Position numbers and translations under genes: made by a program. Shown piece after piece: positions 1 to 11,373 of a stretch of 64,000 nt of DNA. The stretch lies in the NCBI RefSeq assembly GCF_000712075.1, contig NZ_JONW01000008.1, positions 1 through 64,000 of the forward strand, written 5' to 3'. Position 1 is the first letter of the stretch; each line of letters opens with the position of its first letter. Source of the DNA: Caulobacter sp. UNC358MFTsu5.1 (lineage in GTDB: Bacteria > Pseudomonadota > Alphaproteobacteria > Caulobacterales > Caulobacteraceae). The notes beneath the pieces are model-generated. The model ran no database searches, had not been told where the DNA came from, and was given only the letters and a program-made list of their open reading frames with translations.

Positions 1-410
1 GTCCTGTGTTTCAAGGAACCTGCCCAGGACCGCCGCGAAGGCGTCACTCAAGACCACCGGCGAGCGCTTCCCGCTCGTCCACCCCCGAAAGCCGTTCGGT
101 CGCCGGCCGGACGCCCTTCCCATGCCTTCAGGTGGGATCAGGATACGGGCGCCTGGAAGGGTGAGGACAAGTTCGGTCGAAAAAGTTCAAGGCATTGAAA
201 ACGCTGAAGTCTGTTCGCCATCCGCCGAGGATAAGTCCGACCGGGGACATGCCCTTGCGGCGTGTCCCCAACCACCTGGCGCCGCGCGAGACCTGGGGAC
301 ACGCCCAAGGGCATGTCCCCGTCAGCGGGCGACTTGGGGGACACGCACTCACCCCCGCGCCCGTGAGAAATCGGCAAGGCCCTGCCGTGAGTGCATGTCC
401 CCGACGCCCC
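1..410. other. Non-coding stretch with palindromic repeats
   Basis: No convincing gene is seen here. One plus-strand frame is open from the window edge to a TGA at 196-198 and ends in a plausible-looking tail (WDQDTGAWKGEDKFGRKS). Its third-position GC is mixed and its earlier part is rich in Arg and Pro, so it may be the 3' end of a gene beginning outside the window or chance. The rest holds the GGGGACA/TGTCCCC repeats listed separately. Confidence 0.4.
243..402. repeat. Cluster of GGGGACA...TGTCCCC inverted repeats (REP-like)
   Basis: Three imperfect palindromes are bounded by GGGGACA and TGTCCCC: 243-269, 295-320 and 337-402. The first two are near-identical in opposite orientation (GGGGACATGCCCTT against AAGGGCATGTCCCC). 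The third is a long hairpin whose 16-bp arms (337-352 and 387-402, GGGGACACGCACTCAC) pair with one mismatch around a 34-nt loop. They lie just past the terminator of the minus-strand TonB receptor gene. The form resembles REP/BIME elements, but no transposase gene is nearby. Confidence 0.7.
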
Positions 411-443
411 AAAGAAAAACGGCGGGCTCCGAGGAGCCCGCCG
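411..443 (-). terminator. Rho-independent terminator of the Oar-like TonB receptor gene
   Basis: On the minus strand a perfect GC stem (GGCGGGCTCC pairing with GGAGCCCGCC, 421-442) is followed by GTTTTTCTTT (420-411). It lies about 30 bases beyond the receptor stop codon. Confidence 0.85.
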
Positions 444-471
444 CCATTCCAGGTTCGATTGTGGTCGAGCC

Positions 472-3400
472 TTAGAAGTCCAGATCGAAGCCCAGACGCA
501 CGTAGCGCGGGGTCTGGTAGGCGATCGGGAAGCCGTACTGAGCGCGACGGCCGCCGGCGTTGCTTTCGCCACGCTCTTCGCGCGAGGTGATCGCGTCGGC
601 GTTGAAGACGTTGAACACGTCGGCGCGCAGCACCAGGTTGCCGCCCAGGGCCATGATCTTTTCCGGCACGGTGTAGCGCAGGGACAGATCGAGGTTGGTT
701 TCCCAGTCGGTTTCCAGAGCCGAACCACGCGGAACCGGGTGGCTGGCCTGGGCCAGGCTGCCGTCCGCGTTGAACGTCTTACACCAGCGCGAAGCGGCGG
801 CGTAGTTTTGCGACGGACCATCGGTCGGGTGCAGGCCGAAGCAGCCTTGGTGCTTCGGCGAGATGACCCGGACGTTGGCGCCGAACATCAGGTTGTCGGT
901 CACGGCGTAGCTGCCGAAGGCCTTGAACTGATGGGCGTGGTGGTTCGGCAGCAGGCCGTACTGGTTGTCGGTCAGACCGACGAAGTCGTACAGCACGGTC
1001 GAACCGGCGTCCGCCTGGGCGTTGTCCGACAGGACGGTGCCTTCGTAGTTACCCTTGCTTTCCGACAGGGTGTACGAGCCCTTCAGGCCCCACTTGCCGT
1101 CGAAGGCGCGCTCGAAGGTGAACTCCAGGGCGATGTATTCGCGCTTGGGCTTCGGGAAGCCCAGCTCGTCCTTGGTGAAGGTCAGTTGCTTCGGCAGGGC
1201 GGCGGCGGCGGCGATCGTCGCGGCGTCGAAGACCGCGGCGTCGGGCTGACGCAGATTGATCGTCAGGTCCGTGCCCGGATTGAAGACGATGTACTGCCAG
1301 GAGTTGGCGCCCCAGATCGTGTTACAGGCCGCCAGCGTCGCGCCGGTGGTGTGCGCGGCGCACCACTTGATGACGAACGGGTCGAGCGTGGTGTCTTCCG
1401 AGATGCGGTTCAGCTTGCGGTAGGTCAGGTTGACCCCGCCCTTCCACAGGTCGTTGAACTGACGCTCGTAGCCGACGGTGTATTCGTCTTCCTGCGAGGC
1501 CTTGATGCCCTGTTGAGCCTTGGAATAGGCCGGTTCGGCGACACCGAGACCGAAGGGAACGTTACAACCGGCGACGTTCGGGGTGCCGGCCACGACCGAG
1601 TTCGGGCAGCGGACCAGGAAGCCCGCATCGATACCCGGGTTGGTCGTCGTGGTGATCTGGGTGCCCAGAGCCGTCGGCGCGAAGTTGGCGCCGCGGGTGA
1701 AGTTCGGGGTGGTGCTGCCCGAACCAACCACGTAGCCCGGCGCGTAGAAGAACGTGCTGTAGCCCAGGTCGGCGCCGCGGTAGCTGAGGTTCGACGCCGG
1801 CGGGATGTAGTAGCGGCCGAACGAGGCCGAGACCTTGTCCTTGCCTTCGCCGACCGGATCCCAGGTCACGCCGATGCGCGGGCCCCAGTTGTTCTTCAGG
1901 TTCAGCACCGTCTCGCCCAGGAGGTTGTCCAGGGTGAACTTGTCGTTGCGGATGCCGAGCTGCAGGTTCAGGTCCGGGGTGATGTCCCAGGCGTCCTGGA
2001 TGTACCAGGCGGCGTTCACGCCGTGCACCGGGGCGCCGCCGAAGCGGTTCGTCGAGATTTCGACGTAGTTCACGCCGGCCGGAACTTCCAGAGCGTCGCC
2101 CGTACCACCTTGGTGGTAGATGTAGGCGATACCCGTGGCGCCGGGGCCCGTGTCGATGTTGGCGTGGTTGAGCGTCGTCTTCTCGTGGTCGTAACCCGTG
2201 CGGATGTGGTGGTCACCCATCAGGTTGAAGTAGAAGTCGCCGTCGACGCGGTAGAACTCGCGCAGCGTCTTGCGGGTCTCGATCGAGCCCTGCTTCTGGT
2301 TGCTGAGGACGTTCAGAGCGCCGCTCGTGTAGTCTTCCTGCACCAGCGGGTCGACCGTGTTGGTCGGCAGGACGCTGTTGGAGTCGCGGTTGCGACCGTA
2401 GGCGGCCGACAGAGTGAACCAGTCGGTGAACGTGCCGGTGTAGCGCGCGACGTAGTTCACGCCGCCCTGACGGTAGACCGTCGACGGCAGCTGGGCGCCG
2501 ATGACGTCGGTCGTGCCGTTATAGAGATAGGCGGTGCGGTCGATCGTCTTCTGGGTGTCGAAATAGGTCAGTTCGACGCGCTGACGGTCGGTGATGTAAC
2601 CGTCGATCTTGGCGCCCCAGAACGGGTCGTTCGACTTGTCGACGGTGTACTGACCGGTGGTCTTGAAGGCCGTCGACTGCGAGTTCTCGCGTTGCTGGTT
2701 CAGCACGTAGAAGAACAGGTGGTCCTTGATGATCGGGCCGCTGACTTCGAAGGTGCCGCTCTTGCTCGACTGGGCGCCGCGGTGGTTGGCGATCAGGTAC
2801 GAGTCCGGCGAGTCTTCGCGCATGCTGTCGAGTTCGAAGTTGCCGTGGACGGCGAACTTGAAGTCGTTGGAGCCCGACTTGGTGACGGCGTTGATGACGC
2901 CGCCCGTGGCGCGGCCGAACTCGGCGGGGTAGCCGCCGGTCTTCACTTCGACCGACTTGTAGAAGTCGAACGGCACTTCGGCGGCGCCGATGTACGTGTC
3001 GAAGTTCGTGATGTTCAGGCCGTTGATGTAGAAGGCGTTTTCAGCGACCGAACCGCCGCCGACCGAGGGTTGGCCGCCGAAGTTCGCGGCGCTCGGGGCG
3101 GTGCCCACGCGCGCGGCCGAACCGACGACGACGCCCGGAGCCAGTTGGACGACCGCGGTCAGCGAGCGGCCGATCGGCGCTTGCTTGGTCAGGGTCTCCA
3201 TGTCGACGCTCAGACCCTTGGTCGTCGCGGCGAAGTCCAGCTGCGGGTTGGCGGTGGCGGTGACGACCACTTCGCTGACCGAGCCGCCGACTTCCGTCAG
3301 CGTGAACGAGTAGGCGGTCGAACCGCCCAGGGCGACGCGGACGTTGCCGTCGCTGGTCGGCTGGTAGCCTTCCTTGGCGATCGAGACCGAGTAGCCGCCG

Positions 3401-3693
3401 ATCGGGATCAGGGGAACGCGGAACTGGCCGGCGCCGTCGGTGGTGACGGTGCGGGTGAAGCCTTGATCCAGCGACTTAACGGTGACGGTCGCGTCCGGAA
3501 CGGTGACGCCGGCCGAGTCCTTGACGGTGCCGAGCAGCGAGCCCGAGCTGTAGTCCTGGGCGCTGGCGAGCGTCGGGATCGCCGTGGCGATCGCCGTGAC
3601 GGCCAGCGGCGCGGCGACGGTGGCCAGACCGGCCAGCAGCGTCGACGTCAAAAGACGCGCGCGGGCGCCGCCCTTCGTGGAATTCATCTTCAT
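472..3693 (-). CDS. TonB-dependent receptor, Oar-like, with N-terminal carboxypeptidase-regulatory domain
   Basis: A 1073-residue outer-membrane receptor. A signal peptide ends near Ala45 (TLASA). A carboxypeptidase-regulatory-like beta domain follows at about residues 50-125 (GSLLGTVKDSAGVTVPDATV), then a TonB plug at about 140-260 and a long beta-barrel ending in the aromatic C-terminal Phe (RLGFDLDF) usual for barrel assembly. The ATG at 3693 is chosen because AGAGGGG stands 5 bases upstream; a frame-open extension to 3735 lacks this. The size and added regulatory domain fit the Oar-like class rather than siderophore receptors. The substrate is unknown. It is monocistronic, with its own terminator and about 600 bases of upstream DNA. 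Confidence 0.93.
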   Translation of the reverse strand: MKMNSTKGGARARLLTSTLLAGLATVAAPLAVTAIATAIPTLASAQDYSSGSLLGTVKDSAGVTVPDATVTVKSLDQGFTRTVTTDGAGQFRVPLIPIGGYSVSIAKEGYQPTSDGNVRVALGGSTAYSFTLTEVGGSVSEVVVTATANPQLDFAATTKGLSVDMETLTKQAPIGRSLTAVVQLAPGVVVGSAARVGTAPSAANFGGQPSVGGGSVAENAFYINGLNITNFDTYIGAAEVPFDFYKSVEVKTGGYPAEFGRATGGVINAVTKSGSNDFKFAVHGNFELDSMREDSPDSYLIANHRGAQSSKSGTFEVSGPIIKDHLFFYVLNQQRENSQSTAFKTTGQYTVDKSNDPFWGAKIDGYITDRQRVELTYFDTQKTIDRTAYLYNGTTDVIGAQLPSTVYRQGGVNYVARYTGTFTDWFTLSAAYGRNRDSNSVLPTNTVDPLVQEDYTSGALNVLSNQKQGSIETRKTLREFYRVDGDFYFNLMGDHHIRTGYDHEKTTLNHANIDTGPGATGIAYIYHQGGTGDALEVPAGVNYVEISTNRFGGAPVHGVNAAWYIQDAWDITPDLNLQLGIRNDKFTLDNLLGETVLNLKNNWGPRIGVTWDPVGEGKDKVSASFGRYYIPPASNLSYRGADLGYSTFFYAPGYVVGSGSTTPNFTRGANFAPTALGTQITTTTNPGIDAGFLVRCPNSVVAGTPNVAGCNVPFGLGVAEPAYSKAQQGIKASQEDEYTVGYERQFNDLWKGGVNLTYRKLNRISEDTTLDPFVIKWCAAHTTGATLAACNTIWGANSWQYIVFNPGTDLTINLRQPDAAVFDAATIAAAAALPKQLTFTKDELGFPKPKREYIALEFTFERAFDGKWGLKGSYTLSESKGNYEGTVLSDNAQADAGSTVLYDFVGLTDNQYGLLPNHHAHQFKAFGSYAVTDNLMFGANVRVISPKHQGCFGLHPTDGPSQNYAAASRWCKTFNADGSLAQASHPVPRGSALETDWETNLDLSLRYTVPEKIMALGGNLVLRADVFNVFNADAITSREERGESNAGGRRAQYGFPIAYQTPRYVRLGFDLDF

Positions 3694-4298
3694 AATATCC
3701 CCTCTGACATGGCGAAGCATCCCGACCGCCCGCACGCGCCCTTTTCGGGGGCGTTACGTTCGGCCTGTCTGGATTTTTGCCCCAACTCCACCACGAGAAC
3801 TTAGGTGTCCCGGAAAACATTTCCCCGGTTGGGGTGACGTTAGGAGGCGCGCCGCGCGCCGGTCAATTCCCATTACCAGTCTGTAATCACATCGCCTGGG
3901 GCTGTCGCATTATCGCAACACGATCGCCTCATTTCTGACGAACGCCGCTCAGATTTTCCACAAACCGCCGGATAACATGGGTCTCACCCCCTGTATCCCG
4001 TTGGTCGCACAGGCAAATTCCACCCGGACCCCGGCGGAGGGCGCCCCTCGCCCGCGACCGGGCGCCGGAGGGTCAAAAACAGCCGCCTGCGGGTTGACAT
4101 CCGAGAAATCACCCCACGAAACGTGGCTTTTAGCGGTACCAAATGCCGAACCCTGACGATCGGCGAGAAATTCTTCCTATGTATCGCCCAAATTTCCGTC
4201 ACATTTGCTCGCCGGCGACCGTTGCACGGGCGCCCGAGTACCGGGATGATGAGGGCGCGCCGCCGCGGCGCCGTCTCTTCCATTTGCCCACGAGCGAC
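3694..4298. other. Long intergenic region upstream of the Oar-like receptor and the DUF442 gene
   Basis: About 600 bases separate the divergent receptor and DUF442 genes. The part from about 3780 to 3960 is locally less GC-rich (stretches such as CCAGTCTGTAATCACATC), as expected for a promoter or regulator-binding region, but no operator palindrome or clear -35/-10 pair could be assigned. A TTGACA at 4094-4099 has no matching -10 at normal spacing. The DUF442 frame is open back to an ATG at 4143, so part of this DNA could be coding if that start is used. Confidence 0.5.
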
Positions 4299-4715
4299 AT
4301 GCCCATGACCGCGTTCCGACGTGTTACCGACTCGCTTTCGGTCAGCCCCCAGATCGCGCTCGACGACCTGGGCCGCGCGGCCGGCGAAGGTTTCGTCCTG
4401 GTGATCAACAACCGCCCCGACGACGAGGAGCCCGGCCAGCCGTCGAGCGCCCAGGTCGAGGCGGCGGCCCGGGCCGCGGGTCTGGACTATGTGCATATCC
4501 CGGTGCGGGGCGGGCCGACCTTCGACCAGGTCGAGGCCGTGCGGCGCGCGGTCGAGGGCGCTGAAGGGCCGGTCCTGGCCTTCTGTCGTTCGGGCACGCG
4601 CTCGATCGTCACCTGGTCGCTGGGCCAGGCGGCCTCGGGCGCAGCCGACCGCGCTGAGCTGGTGCGCCTGGGCGCCGACGCCGGCTACGACCTGTCGGGC
4701 GTGCTGGGGGTCTAG
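4299..4715 (+). CDS. TIGR01244/DUF442 family protein (Blh-type phosphatase or sulfur-transferase-like)
   Basis: About 138 residues. The domain begins at FRRVTDSLSVSPQIALDDL and carries the thiol loop CRSGTR (Cys96 to Arg101), matching the beta-lactamase-hydrolase-like/DUF442 family. That family has a protein-tyrosine-phosphatase-like fold and is often fused to, or sits beside, sulfide-detoxifying MBL enzymes. Here an MBL hydrolase follows at 4970, although it looks like the LACTB2 type rather than a persulfide dioxygenase. The start at 4299 (or the next ATG, 4305) is preferred because conserved sequence starts there. The frame is open to 4143, but the extra 52 residues look non-conserved. No strong ribosome site is visible at either. 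The substrate is not known. Confidence 0.8.
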   Translation: MPMTAFRRVTDSLSVSPQIALDDLGRAAGEGFVLVINNRPDDEEPGQPSSAQVEAAARAAGLDYVHIPVRGGPTFDQVEAVRRAVEGAEGPVLAFCRSGTRSIVTWSLGQAASGAADRAELVRLGADAGYDLSGVLGV

Positions 4716-4738
4716 CGCCCCAGCGCCCGGTCGTCCGG

Positions 4739-4891
4739 CTAGTAGTGGTGGGTCAGGCCGACCCGGGCCGCCATCGCCGCCGGTTCGGGCGTGCAGCTGG
4801 CCACCACGAACTGGGCCACGATGAGACACAGGATGGCGAAGGCCGCGCGCTGGAGCCGTTTTGAAACAAAAATCGCTGCGTCGGCGGCCAT
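4739..4891 (-). CDS. Small hypothetical membrane protein (50 aa)
   Basis: A 50-residue protein with one hydrophobic segment (about residues 17-32, AAFAILCLIVAQFVVA) after a short basic stretch (KRLQR), ending GLTHHY. An ATG at 4891 has a good ribosome site, CCTCCAGGAG, about 8 bases upstream. Its stop lies 24 bases past the convergent DUF442 gene. It starts 78 bases from the divergent MBL gene, so the two share a short promoter region. A Cys after the hydrophobic run (VASCTPEP) resembles a lipobox, so it could be a tiny lipoprotein. The function is unknown. Confidence 0.65.
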   Translation of the reverse strand: MAADAAIFVSKRLQRAAFAILCLIVAQFVVASCTPEPAAMAARVGLTHHY

Positions 4892-4969
4892 GATCCGTAC
4901 TCCTGGAGGTTCACGGGCCGCCCACCGCAAGACCGGCGCCGCTCCGCCCCTCGAAAGGCCGATATCGAC

Positions 4970-5863
4970 ATGATCCCCTTCGTCCGCGAGATCGAGTTCG
5001 AGTACGGCCGCTGCGACCAGGTCTCGCCGCTGATCCGCCGGGTGATCGCCGACAATCCGGGGCCGTTCACCTATGTCGGCACCGGCACCTACATCGTCGG
5101 GCGCGGGACGGTGGCGGTGATCGATCCGGGTCCCGATCTGGACGGCCACCTCCAGGCGCTGCTGGCGGCGCTGGAGGGCGAGACGGTCAGCCACATCCTG
5201 GTCACCCACCACCACAGCGACCATTCCCCCCTCGCCCGTCCGCTGCAGAAGGCGACCGGAGCGACGATCTTCGGCCGCCGCGCGCCGCACCTGGCGGAGC
5301 TGGCGCCGGGCCTGGCGCTGGAGGCCGGCGAGGACGAGGGCTTCCGTCCCGACGTCGAGATCGCCGACGGCGACGCGTTCGACGGTCCGGGCTGGACCCT
5401 GCGCGCCGTGACCACGCCCGGTCACACCTCCAACCATGTCTGCTTCGCCCTGAAGGAAGAGAACGCCCTGTTCTCCGGCGACCACGTCATGGGCTGGTCG
5501 ACCACGGTGATCACCCCGCCCGACGGCGACATGGGCGACTATTTCGCCAGCCTGGAGAAGGTGGCGGCGATGGGGTTGGAGACCCTGTGGCCCACCCACG
5601 GCGCGCCGGTGCGCGAGGTGGCGCCGTTCCTCCAGGCCTATGCCGACCACCGCCGGGCGCGCGAGGCCCAGGTGCTGGCGGCGCTGACCGAGGGCCCGAC
5701 CACGATCAAGGCCATGGTCCCCACCCTGTACGCGGCCGTCGATCCGCGCCTGCATCCGGCGGCGGCGATGTCGGTCCTGGCGCACATGCTGCTGCTGGTG
5801 AAGGAAGGGCGGGTCGTGACGGAGGGCGAGCCGGGGTTGGACAGTCTTTATCGGCTGGCCTGA
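4970..5863 (+). CDS. MBL-fold metallo-hydrolase, LACTB2-like
   Basis: A 297-residue cytoplasmic protein with the dinuclear metal motif THHHSDH (about residues 78-84), a second-shell His in TTPGHTSNH, the bridging Asp region FSGDHVMGW and a terminal PTHG. The C-terminal 70 residues (HRRAREAQVLAAL...) look like the winged-helix segment of LACTB2-type proteins, which include RNases and thioester hydrolases. The exact substrate cannot be read from the sequence. The start ATG has AAAGG about 11 bases upstream. It is followed at once by a repeat of family A and is convergent with the acyl-CoA ligase fusion gene. Confidence 0.88.
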   Translation: MIPFVREIEFEYGRCDQVSPLIRRVIADNPGPFTYVGTGTYIVGRGTVAVIDPGPDLDGHLQALLAALEGETVSHILVTHHHSDHSPLARPLQKATGATIFGRRAPHLAELAPGLALEAGEDEGFRPDVEIADGDAFDGPGWTLRAVTTPGHTSNHVCFALKEENALFSGDHVMGWSTTVITPPDGDMGDYFASLEKVAAMGLETLWPTHGAPVREVAPFLQAYADHRRAREAQVLAALTEGPTTIKAMVPTLYAAVDPRLHPAAAMSVLAHMLLLVKEGRVVTEGEPGLDSLYRLA

Positions 5864-5864
5864 T

Positions 5865-6003
5865 CACTTGCCCCCTACGGACCGCTTCGCGGTCGTCTTC
5901 CCCCACAGGGGGAAGAGTGCTGTGGCCGGCGCCGCGCGTGAGGCTCCGCCCCCTACGGGGGCGGACAGACCGCGTGGCGGTCAGGTGGGGGCAAGGGTGT
6001 GAG
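5865..6003. repeat. Intergenic repeat family A, copy 1
   Basis: A multi-hairpin element bounded by CTTGCCCCC and GGGGGCAAG. It contains GACCGCTTCGCGGTC, CTTCCCCCacaGGGGGAAG and GCCCCCTACGGGGGC stems. Close copies lie at 27262-27389 and 37471-37611. This one fills the gap between two convergent genes and could act as a bidirectional terminator. Confidence 0.9.
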
Positions 6004-6007
6004 CCCT

Positions 6008-8938
<2,931 letters not shown>

Positions 8939-9131
8939 CGTTCCCCGCTCTCTCAGTCCATTATCGTTGTTCAGGCAAGGCTAGCGGCGCGCGGCCCCCG
9001 GCGCAACGCGCGGCGCGCCCGAGGCGAACCCGGGCCGCATCGCGCTGATCCGCCGCAGCCCTTGTTCAGCTCCTGGAAGCCTTGATCGTCTATAATCGGT
9101 CGACTGGACGACATAGCGGGCTGGGATTCGA

Positions 9132-10916
9132 GTGGGACGAGTGGACGCCATCTTGGCCGACGATCGGCTGGACGAAGTGGCGATGGACACCCACCGCCTG
9201 CTGCTGTCCCGCGTGATCCCCGCGGCGATGGCGGCCGGCGTCACCCAGATGGCCCTGGGCCTGAACTTCGCCCTGTGCTGGCTGACGGTGTTCCTGGCCA
9301 GCGAAGGCCTGGCGCGACTGGCGACCGGGCGGTTCAAGCCGGGCGTCGCCGGCACGCCGACCATGCGCGCCGTCTTCCTGCTGGGCGCCCTGCCGATCAA
9401 CCTGACCTGGTCGTGGCTGGCGGCGGCGATGTGGTTCTCGCCGCTGCACGACATGCGGCTGGCCGCCGCCTCGGTGTGGGTGGGCCAGATCGTCTACACC
9501 CAGAACTTCCGCCACCAGCCGGCCGCCCTGGTCGCGGTGTCGGCCTTCGCGCCGATGGTCAGCCTGGTGGTCTTCCCGCTGTTCTTCTTCCCCGACCAGG
9601 GCGTGGGTCCCAACATCGCCCGCTGGGGCCTGGTCATGGTGGTGGCCACGACCCTGAACGTCATGCTGGCCAACCGCGCCGCCGCCAAGCGGATGGACGC
9701 CCTGACCCGCGGCCTGCGCGAGGAGCGCGAGCGGGCCCTGGAGGCCAACCGCGCCAAGTCGACCTTCGTGGCCGTCACCAGCCACGAGCTGCGCACGCCG
9801 ATGAACGGCCTGCTGGGCATGGCCTACGCCCTGGACCGCAGCAACCTCAACGAGGCCCAGCGCCGCCACGTGCGCCTGATGATCAAGTCGGGCGACAGCC
9901 TGATGCAGGTGCTCAACGACGTGCTGGACCTGTCGAAGATCGAGGCCGGCAAGGTCGAGCTGGACCGGGTGGCCGTCAACCTGCACGACCTGGTCCGCGC
10001 GGCCGGCGACGCGTGGCGCGACGCCGCCGCCGAGAAGGGCCTGTGGCTGAAGGTCGAGATCGCCCCCTCCTCGCCCGCCTGGATCCTGGCCGACCCGCAG
10101 CGCATCCGCCAGGTGCTGATGAACCTGATCTCCAACGGCCTGAAGTTCACCAGCCAGGGCGGGGTGACGATCCAGCTGTCGGCGCGCAACGCGCCCCTGG
10201 CCGACGGCGACAGCGAGATCCGGCTGCGGGTGATCGACACCGGCGTCGGCGTCGACGCCAACGTCCACGACCGCATCTTCGAAAGCTTCACCCAGGCCGA
10301 CAACGCCGTCTCGCGCAGCCATGGCGGCACGGGCCTGGGCCTGACCATCTCGCGCGCCCTGGCCCGCCAGATGGACGGCGACCTGGTCCTGGAGAGCGGC
10401 GTCGGCGGGGCGACGTTCGTCTTCACCCTGCACGCCACGCCGATCGCGGCGCAGGCCGTAACGGCGGCGGTGATCGACGAGGTCGAGGATCAGGACGAAC
10501 CCGACCTAGACGCCCTGCGCATCCTGATGGCCGAGGACAACGCCATCAACCAGGTCGTGGTGCGCACCATGCTGGAGGCCACCGGCGTGGGCCTGACCGT
10601 GGTCGGCGACGGCCAAGCGGCGCTGGACGCCCTGGCGACCGAAACGTTCGACGCGGTGCTGATGGACATCAACATGCCGGTGATGGACGGCATCACCGCC
10701 CTGGGCGAGATCCGCGCCGGTCGCGGGGGCGACCCGGCGATCCCGGTCATCGCCCTGACCGCCTCGGCCATGTCGGGCGACCGCGAGCGCTTCCTGGCCA
10801 TGGGCTTCGACGACCACCTGGGCAAGCCGATCCGTCCCGTGGAACTGCTGTCGTCGATCTGCGGCGCGGTGCGCGGCAAGGCCAGGGGCTGCGCGGAAGC
10901 GGCGACGGGGTCGTAG
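9132..10916 (+). CDS. Hybrid sensor histidine kinase/response regulator
   Basis: About 594 residues. An N-terminal membrane module of about 5-6 helices (residues 24-185) replaces a periplasmic sensor. A short coiled coil, HisKA with SHELRTPMNG (His218), and a HATPase domain (N box NLISNGLKF, G boxes DTGVGVD and HGGTGLGLTIS) follow. A C-terminal receiver ends it, with acceptor Asp512 in VLMDINMPVMDG and a conserved KP. No response-regulator gene is adjacent, so it is an orphan; the phosphate probably passes to an unlinked phosphotransfer protein. The start is uncertain: GTG 9132, GTG 9141 or ATG 9183 all precede the first helix. A TATAAT lies at 9091-9096. Confidence 0.92.
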   Translation: MGRVDAILADDRLDEVAMDTHRLLLSRVIPAAMAAGVTQMALGLNFALCWLTVFLASEGLARLATGRFKPGVAGTPTMRAVFLLGALPINLTWSWLAAAMWFSPLHDMRLAAASVWVGQIVYTQNFRHQPAALVAVSAFAPMVSLVVFPLFFFPDQGVGPNIARWGLVMVVATTLNVMLANRAAAKRMDALTRGLREERERALEANRAKSTFVAVTSHELRTPMNGLLGMAYALDRSNLNEAQRRHVRLMIKSGDSLMQVLNDVLDLSKIEAGKVELDRVAVNLHDLVRAAGDAWRDAAAEKGLWLKVEIAPSSPAWILADPQRIRQVLMNLISNGLKFTSQGGVTIQLSARNAPLADGDSEIRLRVIDTGVGVDANVHDRIFESFTQADNAVSRSHGGTGLGLTISRALARQMDGDLVLESGVGGATFVFTLHATPIAAQAVTAAVIDEVEDQDEPDLDALRILMAEDNAINQVVVRTMLEATGVGLTVVGDGQAALDALATETFDAVLMDINMPVMDGITALGEIRAGRGGDPAIPVIALTASAMSGDRERFLAMGFDDHLGKPIRPVELLSSICGAVRGKARGCAEAATGS

Positions 10917-10965
10917 CGGCCAGGGTCCGATTGACTTCCGCCGGGGCGCGACGGAGCCTCGGGCC

Positions 10966-11373
10966 ATGATCCGAGCTCCTGCTTCCGCCCTGACGATCCT
11001 GGCCCTGGCCTGGTGCGTCTCCGCAAATCCAGCGTCCGCCGCCGATCCCCTCTCCACCATTACGGCGCGCGTGCTGTCGACCTCCCCCGTCACCGGCTTC
11101 TCGGACGGAGTCGAGGAGCTGGCCTATTCCGTGAGGCTGAAGCCCGTCGATCCGCCCGGAGCGGCGATCACGGCGATCGCGAGGGAGCCGTGCCCGCGCG
11201 GCAAGGATCGCGATCAGCTCTATTCCATACTGATCAGCCAACGGCCGGCGGTCCTGGGCATGGGCGTCGGCGACGCCGCCGCGAGGCCGGCCACCGCGAA
11301 CATCTTCTCCTGCAAGCTCGTTGCTTCGCCGGGTCCCGTCCAGGGCGCGACGCCCCAGCCCCAGCAGCCCTAG
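10966..11373 (+). CDS. Secreted hypothetical protein
   Basis: 135 residues with a clear Sec signal peptide (about residues 1-25, cut after NPASAA). A mature domain of about 85 residues holds two Cys (EPCPRG and FSCKLV) that could form a disulfide, followed by a Pro/Gln-rich tail. No known family was recognised. It is probably periplasmic. The stop overlaps the end of the convergent phosphotransferase gene by 4 bases. It lies 50 bases after the histidine kinase and may be cotranscribed with it. Confidence 0.7.
   Translation: MIRAPASALTILALAWCVSANPASAADPLSTITARVLSTSPVTGFSDGVEELAYSVRLKPVDPPGAAITAIAREPCPRGKDRDQLYSILISQRPAVLGMGVGDAAARPATANIFSCKLVASPGPVQGATPQPQQP

Noticed and set aside
1-198. Open plus-strand frame running in from the window edge, ending WDQDTGAWKGEDKFGRKS
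   Set aside because: The tail looks protein-like, but the rest is Arg/Pro-rich with mixed third-position GC and no start is visible. It is not strong enough to call as a partial gene without upstream sequence.
243-402. Possible CRISPR-like array because of repeated GGGGACA/TGTCCCC units
   Set aside because: The units are palindromic, differ in spacing, and no constant direct repeat with unique spacers or cas gene is present.
391-3804. Very long open frame antisense to the Oar-like TonB receptor
   Set aside because: Long antisense frames are expected opposite GC-rich genes. Its translation is Val/Arg/Gly-rich with no domain, whereas the opposite strand encodes a clear receptor.
4094-4122. 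Promoter before the DUF442 gene based on TTGACA at 4094
   Set aside because: No -10-like hexamer lies 16-19 bases downstream.
9063-9096. Sigma70 promoter for the hybrid kinase (TTGTTC and TATAAT)
   Set aside because: The -10 is perfect, but the only -35-like hexamer lies 22 bases away, too far for a standard promoter.
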